A stretch of 64,000 bases of DNA from Helianthus annuus (taxonomy: Eukaryota; Streptophyta; Magnoliopsida; Asterales; Asteraceae), in NCBI RefSeq assembly GCF_002127325.2, contig NC_035441.2, positions 53,884,317 to 53,948,316 on the forward strand, read 5' to 3'. A model generated the notes under the pieces. The model did no database searches, was not told where the DNA came from, and saw nothing but the letters and a program-made list of their open reading frames with translations. Both the position numbers and the translations under genes were made by a program. How positions within the stretch are numbered: position 1 is the first letter of the stretch; each line of letters begins with the position of its first letter. Positions 12,050 through 22,922 of the stretch are shown one piece after another.

Positions 12050-12564
12050 AGGGGAAGGTTCATTTGAGAAGAAAATTTTATTGAGAAGAAAAAGAATAAA
12101 AGGGTACAATTGTAAAACATTAAATAGTTTTTTTCTCATCTCATTTATTATTATGTTTGACTAATTAATTAGTCATTAAGACTATAATCCTCCACACTAA
12201 ATATTTTTGCCTACACACATCAAAAGTTATCCTACACATTTCGAAATTTATCCTACACATATTGAAATTTATCCTACACAACTCGTAATTTATCATACAC
12301 GCCTCGTATTTATCCTACATTATAAATGAATTTTTATTTTTATTTTTTGTGAAAAATATATATCTTAAAAATAAGTTACAAATTTAATATAGTTAGTTAT
12401 TAAAGATGAAACTACCAATTAATGATGTATGTAAGTTTACTAATATACCCTTATAGTTACATTAAGTACAAATATTAAATGAAGTCTAATGAAGTATTCC
12501 TATTGGTTGAAATTTCTTCTTTTTTCTTCTTACAAAGAATTTCTTCTCATTTGAACCCTCCACT
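12050..12564. mobile_element. MITE with 8-bp duplication, 515 bp
   Basis: Ends AGGGGAAGGTTCATTTGAGA and the inverse of AGTGGAGGGTTCAAATGAGA, flanked by ATAACACT (12042-12049 and 12565-12572). Since the target is a satellite containing that word, the TSD length is not certain. Interior 12210-12320 has about five copies of a unit containing TTATCCTACACAT. Confidence 0.75.
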
Positions 12565-12680
12565 ATAACACTATGCATCCATCATAGAACTGCTACAAAA
12601 AACTAAACACTATACAACACTATAACACTGTATAAAAACCTTCATTATGCATCCATCATTATATAATACTCTATAAAACC

Positions 12681-13034
12681 TTCATTCTACGATCTTCAGA
12701 AATTATAATTGATGAACGATAACTTACAGAATCTTAATGGATCTTAAAAAAAAAATCAAATTCGTATTCTTATAATAACTGGTGGCGGTTATGCAAGGTT
12801 ATCAATTAATTAAATAAATGAGAAAATTACTTATTTACCCTTTTAAATTAATTTAGATTGAGAACACATGTCATCTCTATAATATTTCTTACATATTTTG
12901 GGTCCTTTGTATAGGATCTTTAATCTTCTTTGATAAATATATAAAAGTGTATTATTAAATTAATAGATGTATTAATCACGTAGTCAAATGATTTCTAATG
13001 TTCACATTTAAACACTATATTATATAATGATATA
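12681..13034. other. AT-rich sequence, nothing recognised
   Basis: No ORF, repeat end or RNA signal found. Confidence 0.4.
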
Positions 13035-13400
13035 CTAGGTTAGAATTACGTGTAATACATGGGTTACATAAATGTAATTTTATATAATAAATAATAAAAA
13101 ATATATATCTTTAAAAGAACTCATATAATGTCATATGTTAACACAAAAATGAACTTTGATGTACTATTTACCTATTTTAATATTTTACTTTGTTTTTTTT
13201 TTTTTGTTTTGCATAAATATAATTTTATATAAAAAATAATAAAAAGACATATCTTTAAAAAAACTCGTATATTTCAGGTGTAGAATAAAATATAATGTCA
13301 AATGTTAATACATACAGTCGTCAAGATTTATCTTTTAAAAATGAACTTTGATGTTTACTTGTATTTGATTCTTGCTATATGAGGAACCCATTTAACGAAA
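13035..13400 (-). mobile_element. Partial Helitron (3' end on the minus strand)
   Basis: Starts with CTAGGTTAGAATTACGTGTAATAC, the inverse of the Helitron 3' end also seen at 16750, 22922 and 26766, followed by the shared AAATGTAATTTTATATA and AATAATAAAAA motifs. No matching 5' TC end was found before the SINE, so the right limit is a guess. Confidence 0.5.
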
Positions 13401-13604
13401 ACGGCAGTTTGTTACTTTATAACTCAGCAATCCGTTTTGACATCTTTCACATAATTGTGTCTATGTTACATAGTTTTAAACGTATATAATTAAGATGTGA
13501 TATTCTTAAGAGCATTCATAATCAAATCTCTTACTTCATCTCTATAATTACATTAAAAAACATTATCTTTTTTCTCTCATTTTCAATTAAATAATATTTT
13601 TTTT

Positions 13605-13906
13605 CTGCCAATGAGCTAGTGGTGGAGTGGTTTGGGAATGAATTGGGTTTCCTTGTGACCTAGGTTCGATTCCCACTCTCCTCATTAGTTTCTGTGGCAT
13701 CCCGGTGAAGAGCGTATACGGTTGGCGCCGGTTCGACTTGGATGGAAAGTTTTACCGATTATTCCACTGTCGTGTCTTCGGGCGGGTGGAGGTCGGGTTT
13801 CCGCGCATCTGGGGAGAGCTAAGGGGCTGACGGCTGTCGAGTAGTCGACCTTGGCCACAACGCCTGGTGTCACGGTGGTTGACACGTCGTTCCTTGTCAT
13901 TCAAAA
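13605..13906 (+). mobile_element. tRNA-derived SINE, about 300 bp
   Basis: Box A-like GAGCTAGTGGTGGAGTGG and box B GGTTCGATTCCC about 35 bases further on, as in a pol III promoter. Flanked by ATATTTTTTTT at 13594-13604 and 13907-13917. Much more GC-rich than its surroundings. The antisense ORFs across it are shadows. Confidence 0.82.
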
Positions 13907-14127
13907 ATATTTTTTTTTGTACTGTTATCATTACCTTTTCTCTCTCATTCACTCACAACCACTTTAAAAAATTATTAAAAAATTATAGAAGTAAACAATA
14001 TCTACTTTGAATTTACTGACTGAGATTAACTTTATTCTTCTTTTTCTCTATCCTTTACTCATAACAATTTATAACCACTCTTACAAATATAGAAATATAG
14101 AGGTTACACTTATATAAATATAGATAG

Positions 14128-14583
14128 TTGCATCTTTCCGAGGACATGGTCCAAGATAGGACTTCGTGGAGGCGTAGGATTAGAGTTAAGGACTTCTAGA
14201 GAATATTGCAGTAAGGTCTTAGGGGCATTTTAGGGACGTAGGTTTTCTTATTCTTTAACTGACTTTACCAGCGATTGACTTCTTGTGTTTATGCTGGAAT
14301 GAGGTTGTATGCTATTATACATGATTTACATTATACTGTGTCACTCTGATCACTTTCTTGGTATAGGTGACTGTTTTTTTTTCTATATTCTATTTGTCTA
14401 TATTCTTTGACTTGATGTGTTGGTATGTTGTTCGTCTTGGAGCCGAGGGTCTCTTCTGGAAGCAGCCTCTCTATCCCTAGGGATAGAGGCAAGGTCTGTC
14501 TACATCTCACCCTCCCCTGACCCTATAAGTAGCTTTGCTATTTATGGGATTTACTAGGTATGGTTGTTGGTTGTTGTTGTTGG
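14128..14583 (+). mobile_element. 3' end of an RTE-type LINE
   Basis: The stretch from GGAGCCGAGGGTCTCTTCTG through GCAAGGTCTGTCTACATCTC to a GTTGTTGTTG tail matches, from memory, the 3' end of the abundant plant RTE LINEs. 5'-truncated; no RT coding remains. The left limit is approximate. Confidence 0.65.
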
Positions 14584-15065
14584 TATTCTGAATGCTCTAA
14601 CACCAATAAATATAATGGTTTTGATCATATTAAGGTACATTTGTTTTAGTCCTCTACGGCATATCCAACATGATAAAATCACTAAAAACATATATAATCT
14701 TATTAACGCAAAAGCCCAATTCTATTTTCGTTGTTCCAATATAACTACAGATATAGAAAACAATATATGTTTTTATCTTCACTAGAGATGGCAAAAAAAT
14801 CCGAGCCTAACGGATATATCCGAAACCCGAAAAATTTGGGACGAGTATACCCGAAGCCCGACGGATATGGGACCAGATATGTGATTAGTTTTTAAAAAAA
14901 ATTGCGGGTATGGGACGAGTATGTGATTAGGTGATACCCGGTCCGATTACCCAAAATCACATTACCCGTTTACCCGAACCACATACCCGCATCATATACC
15001 CAAGAATATTTTATTTTTTATTTTTCTTAATCATTATTTATTGGTACTTTATTTAATAGTTTCTA

Positions 15066-15420
15066 GGGTTATTGGATTTTATCACCCTTAACTATTGGCC
15101 ATTGGCCGCTGCCACCCCCAACTATCACTTTGACGCTCGTCACCCTCAACTTAATAGTGTGTTCTGTCACCAGATCACTAACTTTTGATCCTGTTATTAT
15201 ACTTTTGGGGGTGTCCTAAGATCCCTAAAACCTTCCCAAGATCCCTATGACACCCAAAAAAGTGTAGTAACAGGATCAAAAGTTAGTGATCAGTTAATGA
15301 CGTGGTGACAGAACACACTAAGTGTTAAGTTGGGGGTGACGTGCGTCAAAGTGATAGTTGAGGGTGACAGCGACCAATAGCCAATAGTTAATAGTTAAAG
15401 ATGATAAAATCTAATAACCC
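15066..15420. mobile_element. Foldback MITE with TA duplication, 355 bp
   Basis: The two halves are near-perfect inverted repeats over about 160 bp each, meeting near 15230. Ends GGGTTATTGGATTTTATCA and the inverse of GGGTTATTAGATTTTATCA, flanked by TA. The 2-bp TA fits Tc1/Mariner, though the ends are not the classical Stowaway sequence. A transcript would form a long hairpin able to yield small RNAs. Confidence 0.82.
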
Positions 15421-15605
15421 TAGTTTATTCCATTTTCTATGTTTTATCCTCTATAATTTTGTTAGCATTTAGTACCCTTGATCACATATATTTGTTTCGT
15501 CAGAATTTGAAAAAAATATGTGCACCGTGTTGATAGCCTTGTTGGTAAAAAAACATATAATCATATTATTTGTTTATAATAAAACTTATATCTATATTAT
15601 AATAT

Positions 15606-15973
15606 GAGTTAAATGCCATTTTAGTCCCTACGATTTGGGTCATTTTGCCAGTTTATTACAAAGGTTTGAAACGTTGCCATTTTAGTCCAAATAGTTACAA
15701 GCATTGTCATTTTAGTTCAATGGGTTAACTCCGTCCATTTTTTATGTTCGCTAGTAGGGTAATTCGATGTCGAATTGCCCTTCTAGTTAACAGAATTACA
15801 TTTAAAATGATCTAAATGCCCTTATAGTTAACAAAATAAATGGATTAAGTTAACCCAGTAGACTAAAATGACAATGTTTAAAAACTATTTTGACTAAAAT
15901 GACAACGTTTTAAACCTTAGGACTAAACTGATAAAATTGCTCAAACCACAGGGACTAAAATGACTTTTAACTC
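15606..15973. mobile_element. Mutator-like MITE, 368 bp
   Basis: Perfect 9-bp TSD TTATAATAT at 15597-15605 and 15974-15982. Ends GAGTTAAATGCCATTTTAGT and the inverse of GAGTTAAAAGTCATTTTAGT; arms contain repeated CATTTTAGTC(C) words in opposite orientation. No ORF. Confidence 0.92.
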
Positions 15974-16208
15974 TTATAATATTAAAAAATATATTAAAAA
16001 TGTACATGGAAATAACAACTGATATTTGTTTTACAAACTAACGGGTATACCTGATACCTGCAGGTATGCCCGAAACCCGACGGGTAATTACTCGACAAAT
16101 ACCTAATGGGTATTGGGCCAGGTATGAAACATGATTTTATAAGCAAGTATGGGTATAAAATTACCAATACCTGACCCGAACCCGACCATTGCCATCCCTA
16201 ATCTTCAC

Positions 16209-16749
16209 TAGTCATGCTTATGTGGGTTCGTGGACTTCCGTAAGAGCATTTATTATGGTCAAAAAGGCATTGAAATATATCTTCAGCCGTATAGTTCTGC
16301 TTTTGGTAGTTAGATAATAATACATAATCAATCTATTGTGGCATATCATTTAAATTAGTCAAAACATATTTTCAACAAAGCAAAAATTTCTTCATTAAAT
16401 GCATTTTTTTTTTATTTTTACTAAAAGTTTAACATATATTCAACAAAGCAAAAGTTTCTTTTCATTAAATGCAATTTTTTATTTTTACTAAAACTTTTAA
16501 AAGAATTTTAACCTTTATCCAATTCAAACAAAAATATTATGGCAATTCAAATTCTTGCAAATGCGAAATTAGACAACGTAAGAAAATATGGTTAAAAAAT
16601 AAAATAATCAAAATTTCAAATCTTCGGTTTCAGTCTTTCAAGTATGATTAAAGACCTATCGAAATTCATATTTTGATTTTCATATTGAGTTAAGAATTAT
16701 AAATCGCAAACCGAAACAATTTAATTATCTAATTCGAATTATAAGCATA
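16209..16749. other. AT-rich intergenic sequence
   Basis: Contains a local duplication (CAACAAAGCAAAA..TTTCTT..CATTAAATGCA at about 16372-16410 and 16438-16475). No gene or element end. Confidence 0.5.
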
Positions 16750-17944
16750 CTAGGTTATAACCCCGTGTGTTACACGGGTTGAATAAATAAATTTTATATA
16801 CTAAATAATAAAACAATATATCTTTAAAAACCTCATTTATTACACAGGTTGAATAAATATAATTTTATTTATTAAATAATAAAAAGTTGTATTTATAAGA
16901 ACCATATTGTACGGGTTGAATAAATGTAGTTTTATATATCAAATAAAAAAGTTATATCTTTAAAATCACGTGTATTACACGGGTTAAATAAATCTAATAT
17001 CGTTTACCAAATTATAAAAAAAGAGTTAGTTGCCCGGATGGTCCCTGTGGTTTTACGTTTTTTCACGTTTAGTCCCCACCTTTCGGAAATAGCAGGTATG
17101 CTGCCTAGGGTTTGTCATTTTGTTACTCGGATAAACGTGAAACCACAGGGACCATCCGGGCAGTTAACTCTAAAAAAAATTTACATCTTTATAAATATGA
17201 TCATTACACGGTTTGAATAAGTGTAATTTTCTGTACTAAATAATAAAAAATATACATCTTTACAAAACCGCGTGCATTGTACGAATTCAATAAATCTAAT
17301 TTTATATATCAAATAATAAAAAGTTATATATTAAAAAACCTCATGTATTACATGGGTCGAGTAAATGTAATTTTGTATAGTGAAAATAAAAATATTTAAT
17401 ATATTAATACAAAGTTTGGTTTTTATTGAAATTGGTATGTGTTTACAATTTTTTTTTTTAAATAACATATATATATCGAACTTTTAAAAAAAAAATATCG
17501 TATCCCTCGAAATCACGATCCTTATGTGAAAGTTCTCCCTGCACACCATAGCCGGCTATACGTGTGTGGCTTGTTGTAAAATAAAAGAGTACAAATAATA
17601 AAAATTATTGAATGTTGAAAATCCAAATCGTTTGGTTAGCCTCTTAGTTCATAAAATATTGATTTTTTTTAACTTTCGTGGCAAAGTGAATAATAGTGTA
17701 TATTTATGCGGGTCTAATGAAATAAACGAATATCATTTAAAGATAGTTTTTGGTATATCAGAAAATCCATAAGATATTAAACTAATAATATTTAGTAGAA
17801 AATATTAAACTAAATAATATTAAACTAAAATAATAATTATCTATAAGAAATAAGAAATTAAATTAAAATAATAATTATCTATAAGGATAGCCTAATATGA
17901 TAACTAGTGTTCCAAAAGTGATTTCTTTTATTATATAGTATAGA
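16750..17944 (-). mobile_element. Non-autonomous Helitron, 1195 bp
   Basis: On the minus strand it starts TCTATACTATATAATAAAAG at 17944, preceded by A, and ends with the hairpin CCCGTGTAACACACGGGG then TTATAACCTAG at 16750, followed by T. That is the Helitron layout: A/T target, 5' TC, 3' hairpin and CTAG, no TSD. The 3' third is an array of about 75-bp units, each with CGTGTATTACACGGGTTGAA and TATATCTTTAAAA words. No Rep/helicase. Confidence 0.85.
17023..17170. mobile_element. Small Mutator-like foldback MITE, 148 bp, inside the Helitron
   Basis: Ends GAGTTAGTTGCCCGGATGG and the inverse of GAGTTAACTGCCCGGATGG; flanks share TAAAAAAA. The GAGTTAA-type terminus resembles that at 15606. The short ORF at 17038 is an artefact of the arm sequence. 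Confidence 0.8.
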
Positions 17945-18189
17945 TATGTGTGCATTTTACCCTTTACAATTAACATACAAAAATACATGGTTTTTTTTTT
18001 CTAAAATCAATCCGAATCAAGCTACAAATTTACGTTTTTCTTCTCTAGTTTAGTTTGTTTGTTTTCCACTATAATAAATAAATTTCCAATAACTCGAAAA
18101 CCGATTTACCAAAATCCACCTCATATTTTTAATATTTGTTTGTTTTCTACTATAATAATTAATAAAACTAATAATAATTCTACTTAACA
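17945..18189. other. Intergenic DNA upstream of the ALP1-like gene
   Basis: AT-rich, nothing recognised. Confidence 0.4.
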
Positions 18190-18350
18190 GGGGGAGGGGA
18201 GGGGAGGGGAGGGAAAATGGTGTTCCAGAGATCCATTTAACAGGGGGAGGGGAGGGAAAATGGGGTTATTTTTGCCTGAAAATAGTCTTTCCAATTTGGA
18301 AAGACATGGAGGGGAGGGGAGGGGAGGGGAGGGAAGGAGAGGGATTTTTA
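18190..18350 (+). promoter_or_regulatory. G-rich, potential G-quadruplex tract
   Basis: Three blocks of GGGGAGGGGAGGGG type at about 18191-18215, 18243-18258 and 18308-18348, on the coding strand, 500-680 bases before the ALP1-like start. The first two blocks are partial duplicates (AACAGGGGGAGGGGA...GGAAAATGG). Four or more G-runs with 1-base linkers could form a G-quadruplex. A promoter role is inferred from position only. Confidence 0.5.
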
Positions 18351-18616
18351 ACTCGGGAACACACCGTTAAAGAAAAAAAAAAACAAAAAAGTTTAAAAAA
18401 GAAAAACCAGAAGTCAAACACAATCCCAAGTATCCAACCGCGTCCTCTCACCGCCATACACACATGCCTCGAATCTTCCTTTTCCTTCCATTTTAATCCT
18501 GCGTTCACACGTCTTCTTCACCTATTTGGCCTCTATATTCCTCATTCGTCACCCAAACCAGATGGGTTTTTGTTTCTTTATCCTTTCACACCTTCTTTTC
18601 TGTATAAATTAACCTA

Positions 18617-18919
18617 TCCCCTTCTCATTTGTGTTCACATCTCTTTTAGACATTTCAACGAACACCTTCTGCTCACCTTTTTCAATTCATATTTCACTTG
18701 TTTTATATACGAAATCAGACCATCATAACCCGGAAGAAGAGGTTTCTGCTGATTATTCACAGTATTAACCGATACCCTTTTTCATTTGCGTTCACATCTC
18801 TTTCACGCATTTCGTCGAACACCTGCTCTGCCCGTTACCCAATTTCACATTTCTGTTGCTCTATTTATGAAATCAGACGATCATAACGCGGAAGAAGAGT
18901 TGTCTGGTGATTATTCATT
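18617..18919 (+). repeat. Tandem duplication of the leader and first codons of the ALP1-like gene
   Basis: About 143 bases at 18617-18759 repeat, with substitutions and small indels, at 18774-18919. Both copies run from TTCACATCTCTTT through ACACCT(T)CTGCTC to GAAATCAGACCATCATAAC (or its variant). In the downstream copy the start is ATGAAATCAGACG; in the upstream copy the same place reads ACGAAATCAGACC, so that copy has no start codon. Confidence 0.85.
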
Positions 18920-20405
18920 GTATTACGGTTTGCTTCAACAAACATTTGATCAGATGAATGATAAGGAAACTGAAATTGTTAACAATGAAGAACAGGGGAA
19001 TAAACAGGGGAACGTGAAGACAAAAGGGTTGAAGGAGATTTTATCGTCTTTAATCCTGATCGAAGAGCAGGAGAAAACGGAGAAGATTGAGTGGGAAAAA
19101 GCCCAGGAAGAAGATAAGATGTTGCTTGAAGAAAATTATAAAAAACGAACGAAAGCGATGATGGATTACCAGTCCGGACTGGTCCAGTTCGACGAGGAAC
19201 TGGACCAGTCCAGCCGTGTTCGTAACCGCAAATCTCGTGCGGTTACGAATGCCGTGGTTGTTTCTGCAATCGCGGCAGACTCCGATAGTGGTCCAGCTTC
19301 GAAACCCACCGGTAATACAGCGGGTTCCGGAGCTGGACCCCAACGGAGGTTATGGGTGAAAAGTAGATCAACAGACTGGTGGGATAAATGCAACAGTGCA
19401 GATTTCCCAGAAGAAGAGTTTAAAAAAGCATTTAGAATGGGAAAAGACACATTTGAGTTGATATGTAACGAGTTAACTTCGGCTGTTGCTAAAGAGAATA
19501 CTATGTTACGTGACGCGGTACCGGTGAGACAACGTGTAGCGGTTTGCATATGGCGGTTAGCCACGGGTGAACCGCTACGCTTGGTGTCTCGCCGGTTCGG
19601 GTTAGGTATATCGACGTGTCACAAACTCGTGCTCGAGGTTTGTTCGGCGATAAAAACTGTTTTGATGCCGAAATACCTTCAATGGCCGGATGACGAGTCG
19701 ATCCGGATGATTAAAGACGAGTTCGGGTCAGTTTCGGGTATTCCGAATGTGGTTGGGTCAATGTACACAACTCATATACCTATCATAGCTCCTAAGATTA
19801 GTGTGGCCGCTTATTTTAATAAGCGGCATACGGAGCGAAACCAGAAGACGTCGTACTCGATAACGGTTCAAGGGGTGGTGGACCCGCGAGGCGTGTTTAC
19901 GGATGTGTGTATCGGGTGGCCCGGGTCGATGCCGGATGATCAAGTGCTGGAGAAATCGGCACTTTATCAAAGGGCGAGTAATGGGCTTTTGAAAGATGTG
20001 TGGATTGTGGGGAGTGCAGGGTACCCTTTGATGGATTGGGTGTTGGTACCCTACACACAGCCCCATTTAACATGGACACAACATGCTTTTAATGAGAAGA
20101 TTGGTGAGATTCAACGGGTTGCGAGTGATGCGTTTGCGCGGTTGAAAGGGAGATGGGCTTGTTTACAGAAACGGACCGAGGTTAAGCTTCAAGATTTGCC
20201 GGTTGTGTTAGGGGCGTGTTGTGTGTTGCATAATATATGTGAGTTGAGGAATGAGGAAATTGACCCGGAGTTGATGATTGAGCTTATGGATGATGAAATG
20301 GTGCCCGAGATCGGGTTGAGATCCGCAATCGCGATGAAGGCGAGGGACGCGATTGCTCATAATCTTTTGCATCATAATCATGCTGGTACATCTTTCTTGT
20401 CTTGA
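18867..20405 (+). CDS. ALP1-like protein, domesticated PIF/Harbinger transposase
   Basis: 512 aa, one exon. The C-terminal two thirds is a DDE_Tnp_4 (Harbinger nuclease) fold; from memory it closely matches the plant family of Arabidopsis At5g12010/At4g29780, related to ALP1, which works with chromatin complexes rather than in transposition. Residues about 50-110 are a charged, probably coiled-coil segment. A helical block follows at about 200-290. The catalytic triad is broken: the first Asp of the usual GxxDxTHI block is Tyr300 (GSMYTTHI), Asp357 of MPDD stays, and the Glu of the usual ERxFGxLK block is replaced (Ser420-Asp421-Ala-Phe). So DNA cutting is not expected. I chose the ATG at 18867 because the 27 in-frame codons before it have no ATG and lie in a duplicated leader. 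No TIRs or TSDs flank it and the frame is intact, which supports a host gene. No polyadenylation site was assigned. Confidence 0.9.
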   Translation: MKSDDHNAEEELSGDYSLYYGLLQQTFDQMNDKETEIVNNEEQGNKQGNVKTKGLKEILSSLILIEEQEKTEKIEWEKAQEEDKMLLEENYKKRTKAMMDYQSGLVQFDEELDQSSRVRNRKSRAVTNAVVVSAIAADSDSGPASKPTGNTAGSGAGPQRRLWVKSRSTDWWDKCNSADFPEEEFKKAFRMGKDTFELICNELTSAVAKENTMLRDAVPVRQRVAVCIWRLATGEPLRLVSRRFGLGISTCHKLVLEVCSAIKTVLMPKYLQWPDDESIRMIKDEFGSVSGIPNVVGSMYTTHIPIIAPKISVAAYFNKRHTERNQKTSYSITVQGVVDPRGVFTDVCIGWPGSMPDDQVLEKSALYQRASNGLLKDVWIVGSAGYPLMDWVLVPYTQPHLTWTQHAFNEKIGEIQRVASDAFARLKGRWACLQKRTEVKLQDLPVVLGACCVLHNICELRNEEIDPELMIELMDDEMVPEIGLRSAIAMKARDAIAHNLLHHNHAGTSFLS

Positions 20406-20775
20406 TTAGTAGATGCAAAGTTGTGATCATGTGGTTACTTGATTTGGTTTACTTTTGTTGTGAATTATGGTTATAGGCATTTTCTTACAGTTTTTGTCTG
20501 ATTGGGGGTTGTTATAGATATAGATATAGATGTATATTCCCCTTTGCAAGTAGATCTATATTTGCTTTTTCATACACAAATTACTCAATTGAGTTGAAAT
20601 CTTATGAATTGGTTACATTCCTTGTTGTTGGTTCTTGGTTATGTTTCAAACTATGGAAGATTATACATTTAGACACAATTCCATGTTCACATAAACAAAG
20701 TTAATTTTAAGTAGAAAATGTGAAAATAAGCATCAAACACACAAATATATGATTAAATAACCTACCGTCTTATGT
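20406..20775. other. 3' flank of the ALP1-like gene
   Basis: Probably includes the 3' UTR; ATAGATATAGATATAGATG near 20517 is a short simple repeat. Nothing else seen. Confidence 0.4.
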
Positions 20776-20783
20776 ATAAATTT

Positions 20784-21144
20784 CATGGTTGTAAAAATCC
20801 CGACTAGTCTTTGATTAGTCATTGATTAATCACTAATCGGAGGTTCACCAATTAATGGCCGATTAATTGCTAAGCGGTTAATGGCCGTCCTATTCTGGCC
20901 AAATTTTGGCGAGATGTCGGTCAAATTTCGACTAAACCTTATAAATTCTTTCTAGTTACTTAAAAAAATGGGTTAATGAGGGGTTAGAACATGTCTACTT
21001 TAGAAAACTACATATAAAAATTTGTGTATATATATAACTAAAAATTACATATAAATCTCGATCCGATTAATCCTTATTAATCCCAATTAATCGCTAGTTA
21101 GTGCCCTACCGCCCGACTAGCGTCTAGCGATTCTTACAACACTG
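20784..21144. mobile_element. hAT MITE, 361 bp
   Basis: Perfect 8-bp TSD ATAAATTT at 20776-20783 and 21145-21152. Ends CATGGTTGTAAAAATC and the inverse of CAGTGTTGTAAGAATC. Interior has GATTAATC and GACTAGTC words. Non-coding. Confidence 0.9.
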
Positions 21145-21152
21145 ATAAATTT

Positions 21153-22108
21153 TTAGTAGAGAACGGTAAAAGTAAGTAACTAAGTATCTAAACATGATAT
21201 TGAGCATTCATTTGCATATATGGGTTCATTGAAGAACCCTTTCTGTATATGCGTATATGTTTGTAATCTTGTTTCTCCTATCGCTTTCATGAATCCCTAC
21301 CATCCTTTCCCTCATAAGATTCATGATCTTTTAAAAATTGTTTGAAAGTTTCTTTTTCTAATTATTAATGATTTTTTAATTGGTTAAAATGTTTTATGCT
21401 TACGCAATGACACAAAACAAAATAGAATCGTCTAAAATAGTCGACATGATGTTAAAAGAGTATTAGCAATGTTGAAATCTCATGGATATGCCACCTCAGC
21501 AAACCAGTTGGCTTTCTCTTTTACCTTTTTACAAACCAAAACTAAAGAGCGCTCCGTGATGAGTATCTTTTCTTTCTTCTCTCTCTAACCTTCATATTAT
21601 CGTCAAGTAGCGGATCAATGAATTGTTTTTAGGGTTTCTTTTTGTAGATTTCCACTAATTCTTAATATTTTTTTTTAAATCATATGAGGTTTTCACTAAT
21701 TTTTTTTCATTTTCTCTAAACTGACAGAGTTTCTGAAAACACCTAAAACCCCTATATGTATGATAAGTGAGTCACATCTTGCTAATAACATATTATAGAT
21801 ATTTTCTGTTATTCATATTATTTTATATGAAATTAGTCAATTCTCTCTTAGAGAATAATGCCAATAACCCGCCATGAAACATGCCTCATTCCTTTCATCA
21901 TATGCCCTCTGCCAAAAAAACAAAAATCAAAACATAATCAACTTCTAGATCACTATTACTTTAATATTCTTGTTTTCACACCTAAACTAGTTCAACTTGT
22001 CACCCTTTGATGAGACCATAGCACTATCACTATGACTTTTGTTACTAGTTTTTATCTTTTGCTTGTTTGACTGGTAGATAAATGGATGTGTAACATAATT
22101 AGACGAAT
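21153..22108. other. Intergenic AT-rich DNA
   Basis: No coding potential or element ends recognised. Confidence 0.5.
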
Positions 22109-22922
22109 CTATACTATATAATAAAAGAAGAAACTAATAAAAGAACGCTTGACATTATTCTAGATTATCTATTCTTACTTAACTGTAGATAATTATTATT
22201 TAATTTAATTATTAAATTTAATATGAGTTTCAAACATTTAAGAAATTACGGATAAAGTTCTCAAATTATCTTATTATTTATTTATATTAATTACTAGATT
22301 AGAATTATATCTTAATAATTGAAACAAATATCGAGCATTTTCATAACGAGGGTAGAGGGAACAATTTTCTTGCTTAACAAATATTTATTTATTTAATATA
22401 TTTAAAATACAAGAAGAATAATAACTACATTTATCATACTAATAAATTTATCCAAAAACAACCATTCTTTTAAGATACAACTCAAGTCCAAATATTTAAA
22501 TTTTAAAGTTGTATAATTTAATAATTACTTATAATTTATACTTATCTAATTAATTTAATTATTATTTCTTAGCTAAAGTTTATCTAATTGGCTAATTACT
22601 ATATGCCTAATCTAAACATTTCAACAATATTTTTAGAACTAATAAATTAAGACCACTATTATTTAAAATAACTTGGGTTATTAAATGTATGTTCACGTCG
22701 TGAGAAAGGCGATGATACAGCTTGTCTTCTAATCGATGGTTCAAATGTTTTCATATTTATAAACTTGACAAAGATCACAAGTTTTGATCATACATGACAC
22801 AAAATTTTGTTCTGAATATCATAAAAACGTCTTAAATATCGTTTTATAATTGTTAAATTTTCGTTATTACCTATTTGATATTTTATTTACTTAACTGTGT
22901 AATACACGGGATTATAACCTAG
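22109..22922 (+). mobile_element. Non-autonomous Helitron, 814 bp
   Basis: 5' A|TCTATACTATATAATAAAAG; 3' GTGTAATACACGGG hairpin, ATTATAAC, then CTAG|T. It shares both termini with the minus-strand Helitron at 16750-17944, so they belong to one family. No ORF. Confidence 0.88.

Larger units (their letters stand above)
11453..12680. repeat. Degenerate 10-bp satellite (ATATAACACT), interrupted by two MITEs
   Basis: Repeats of ATATAACACT / ACTATACAAC occur at 11455-11482, 11920-12049 and 12565-12670, with a longer unit containing CATCCATCATA and CTGCTAC. The two MITEs at 11483-11919 and 12050-12564 inserted into it. Confidence 0.75.
14783..16200. mobile_element. Non-autonomous hAT element, 1418 bp, with two nested MITEs
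   Basis: Ends TAGAGATGGCAA and the inverse TTGCCATCCCTA; perfect 8-bp TSD ATCTTCAC at 14775-14782 and 16201-16208. Sub-terminal DNA is full of ACCCG/CGGGT motifs. Two other elements (15066-15420, 15606-15973) sit inside. No transposase ORF. Confidence 0.93.

Noticed and set aside
13605..13906. tRNA gene
   Set aside because: Box A and box B are present, but the sequence extends to 300 bases with a TSD and no cloverleaf; it is a SINE. The same holds for 53735-53963.
18786..18866. N-terminal extension of the ALP1-like protein
   Set aside because: The extra 27 codons start at TTG, have no ATG and lie in the duplicated leader; the ATG at 18867 is preferred.
19050..20066. Antisense ORFs across the ALP1-like gene
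   Set aside because: Shadows of the real CDS with no domain.
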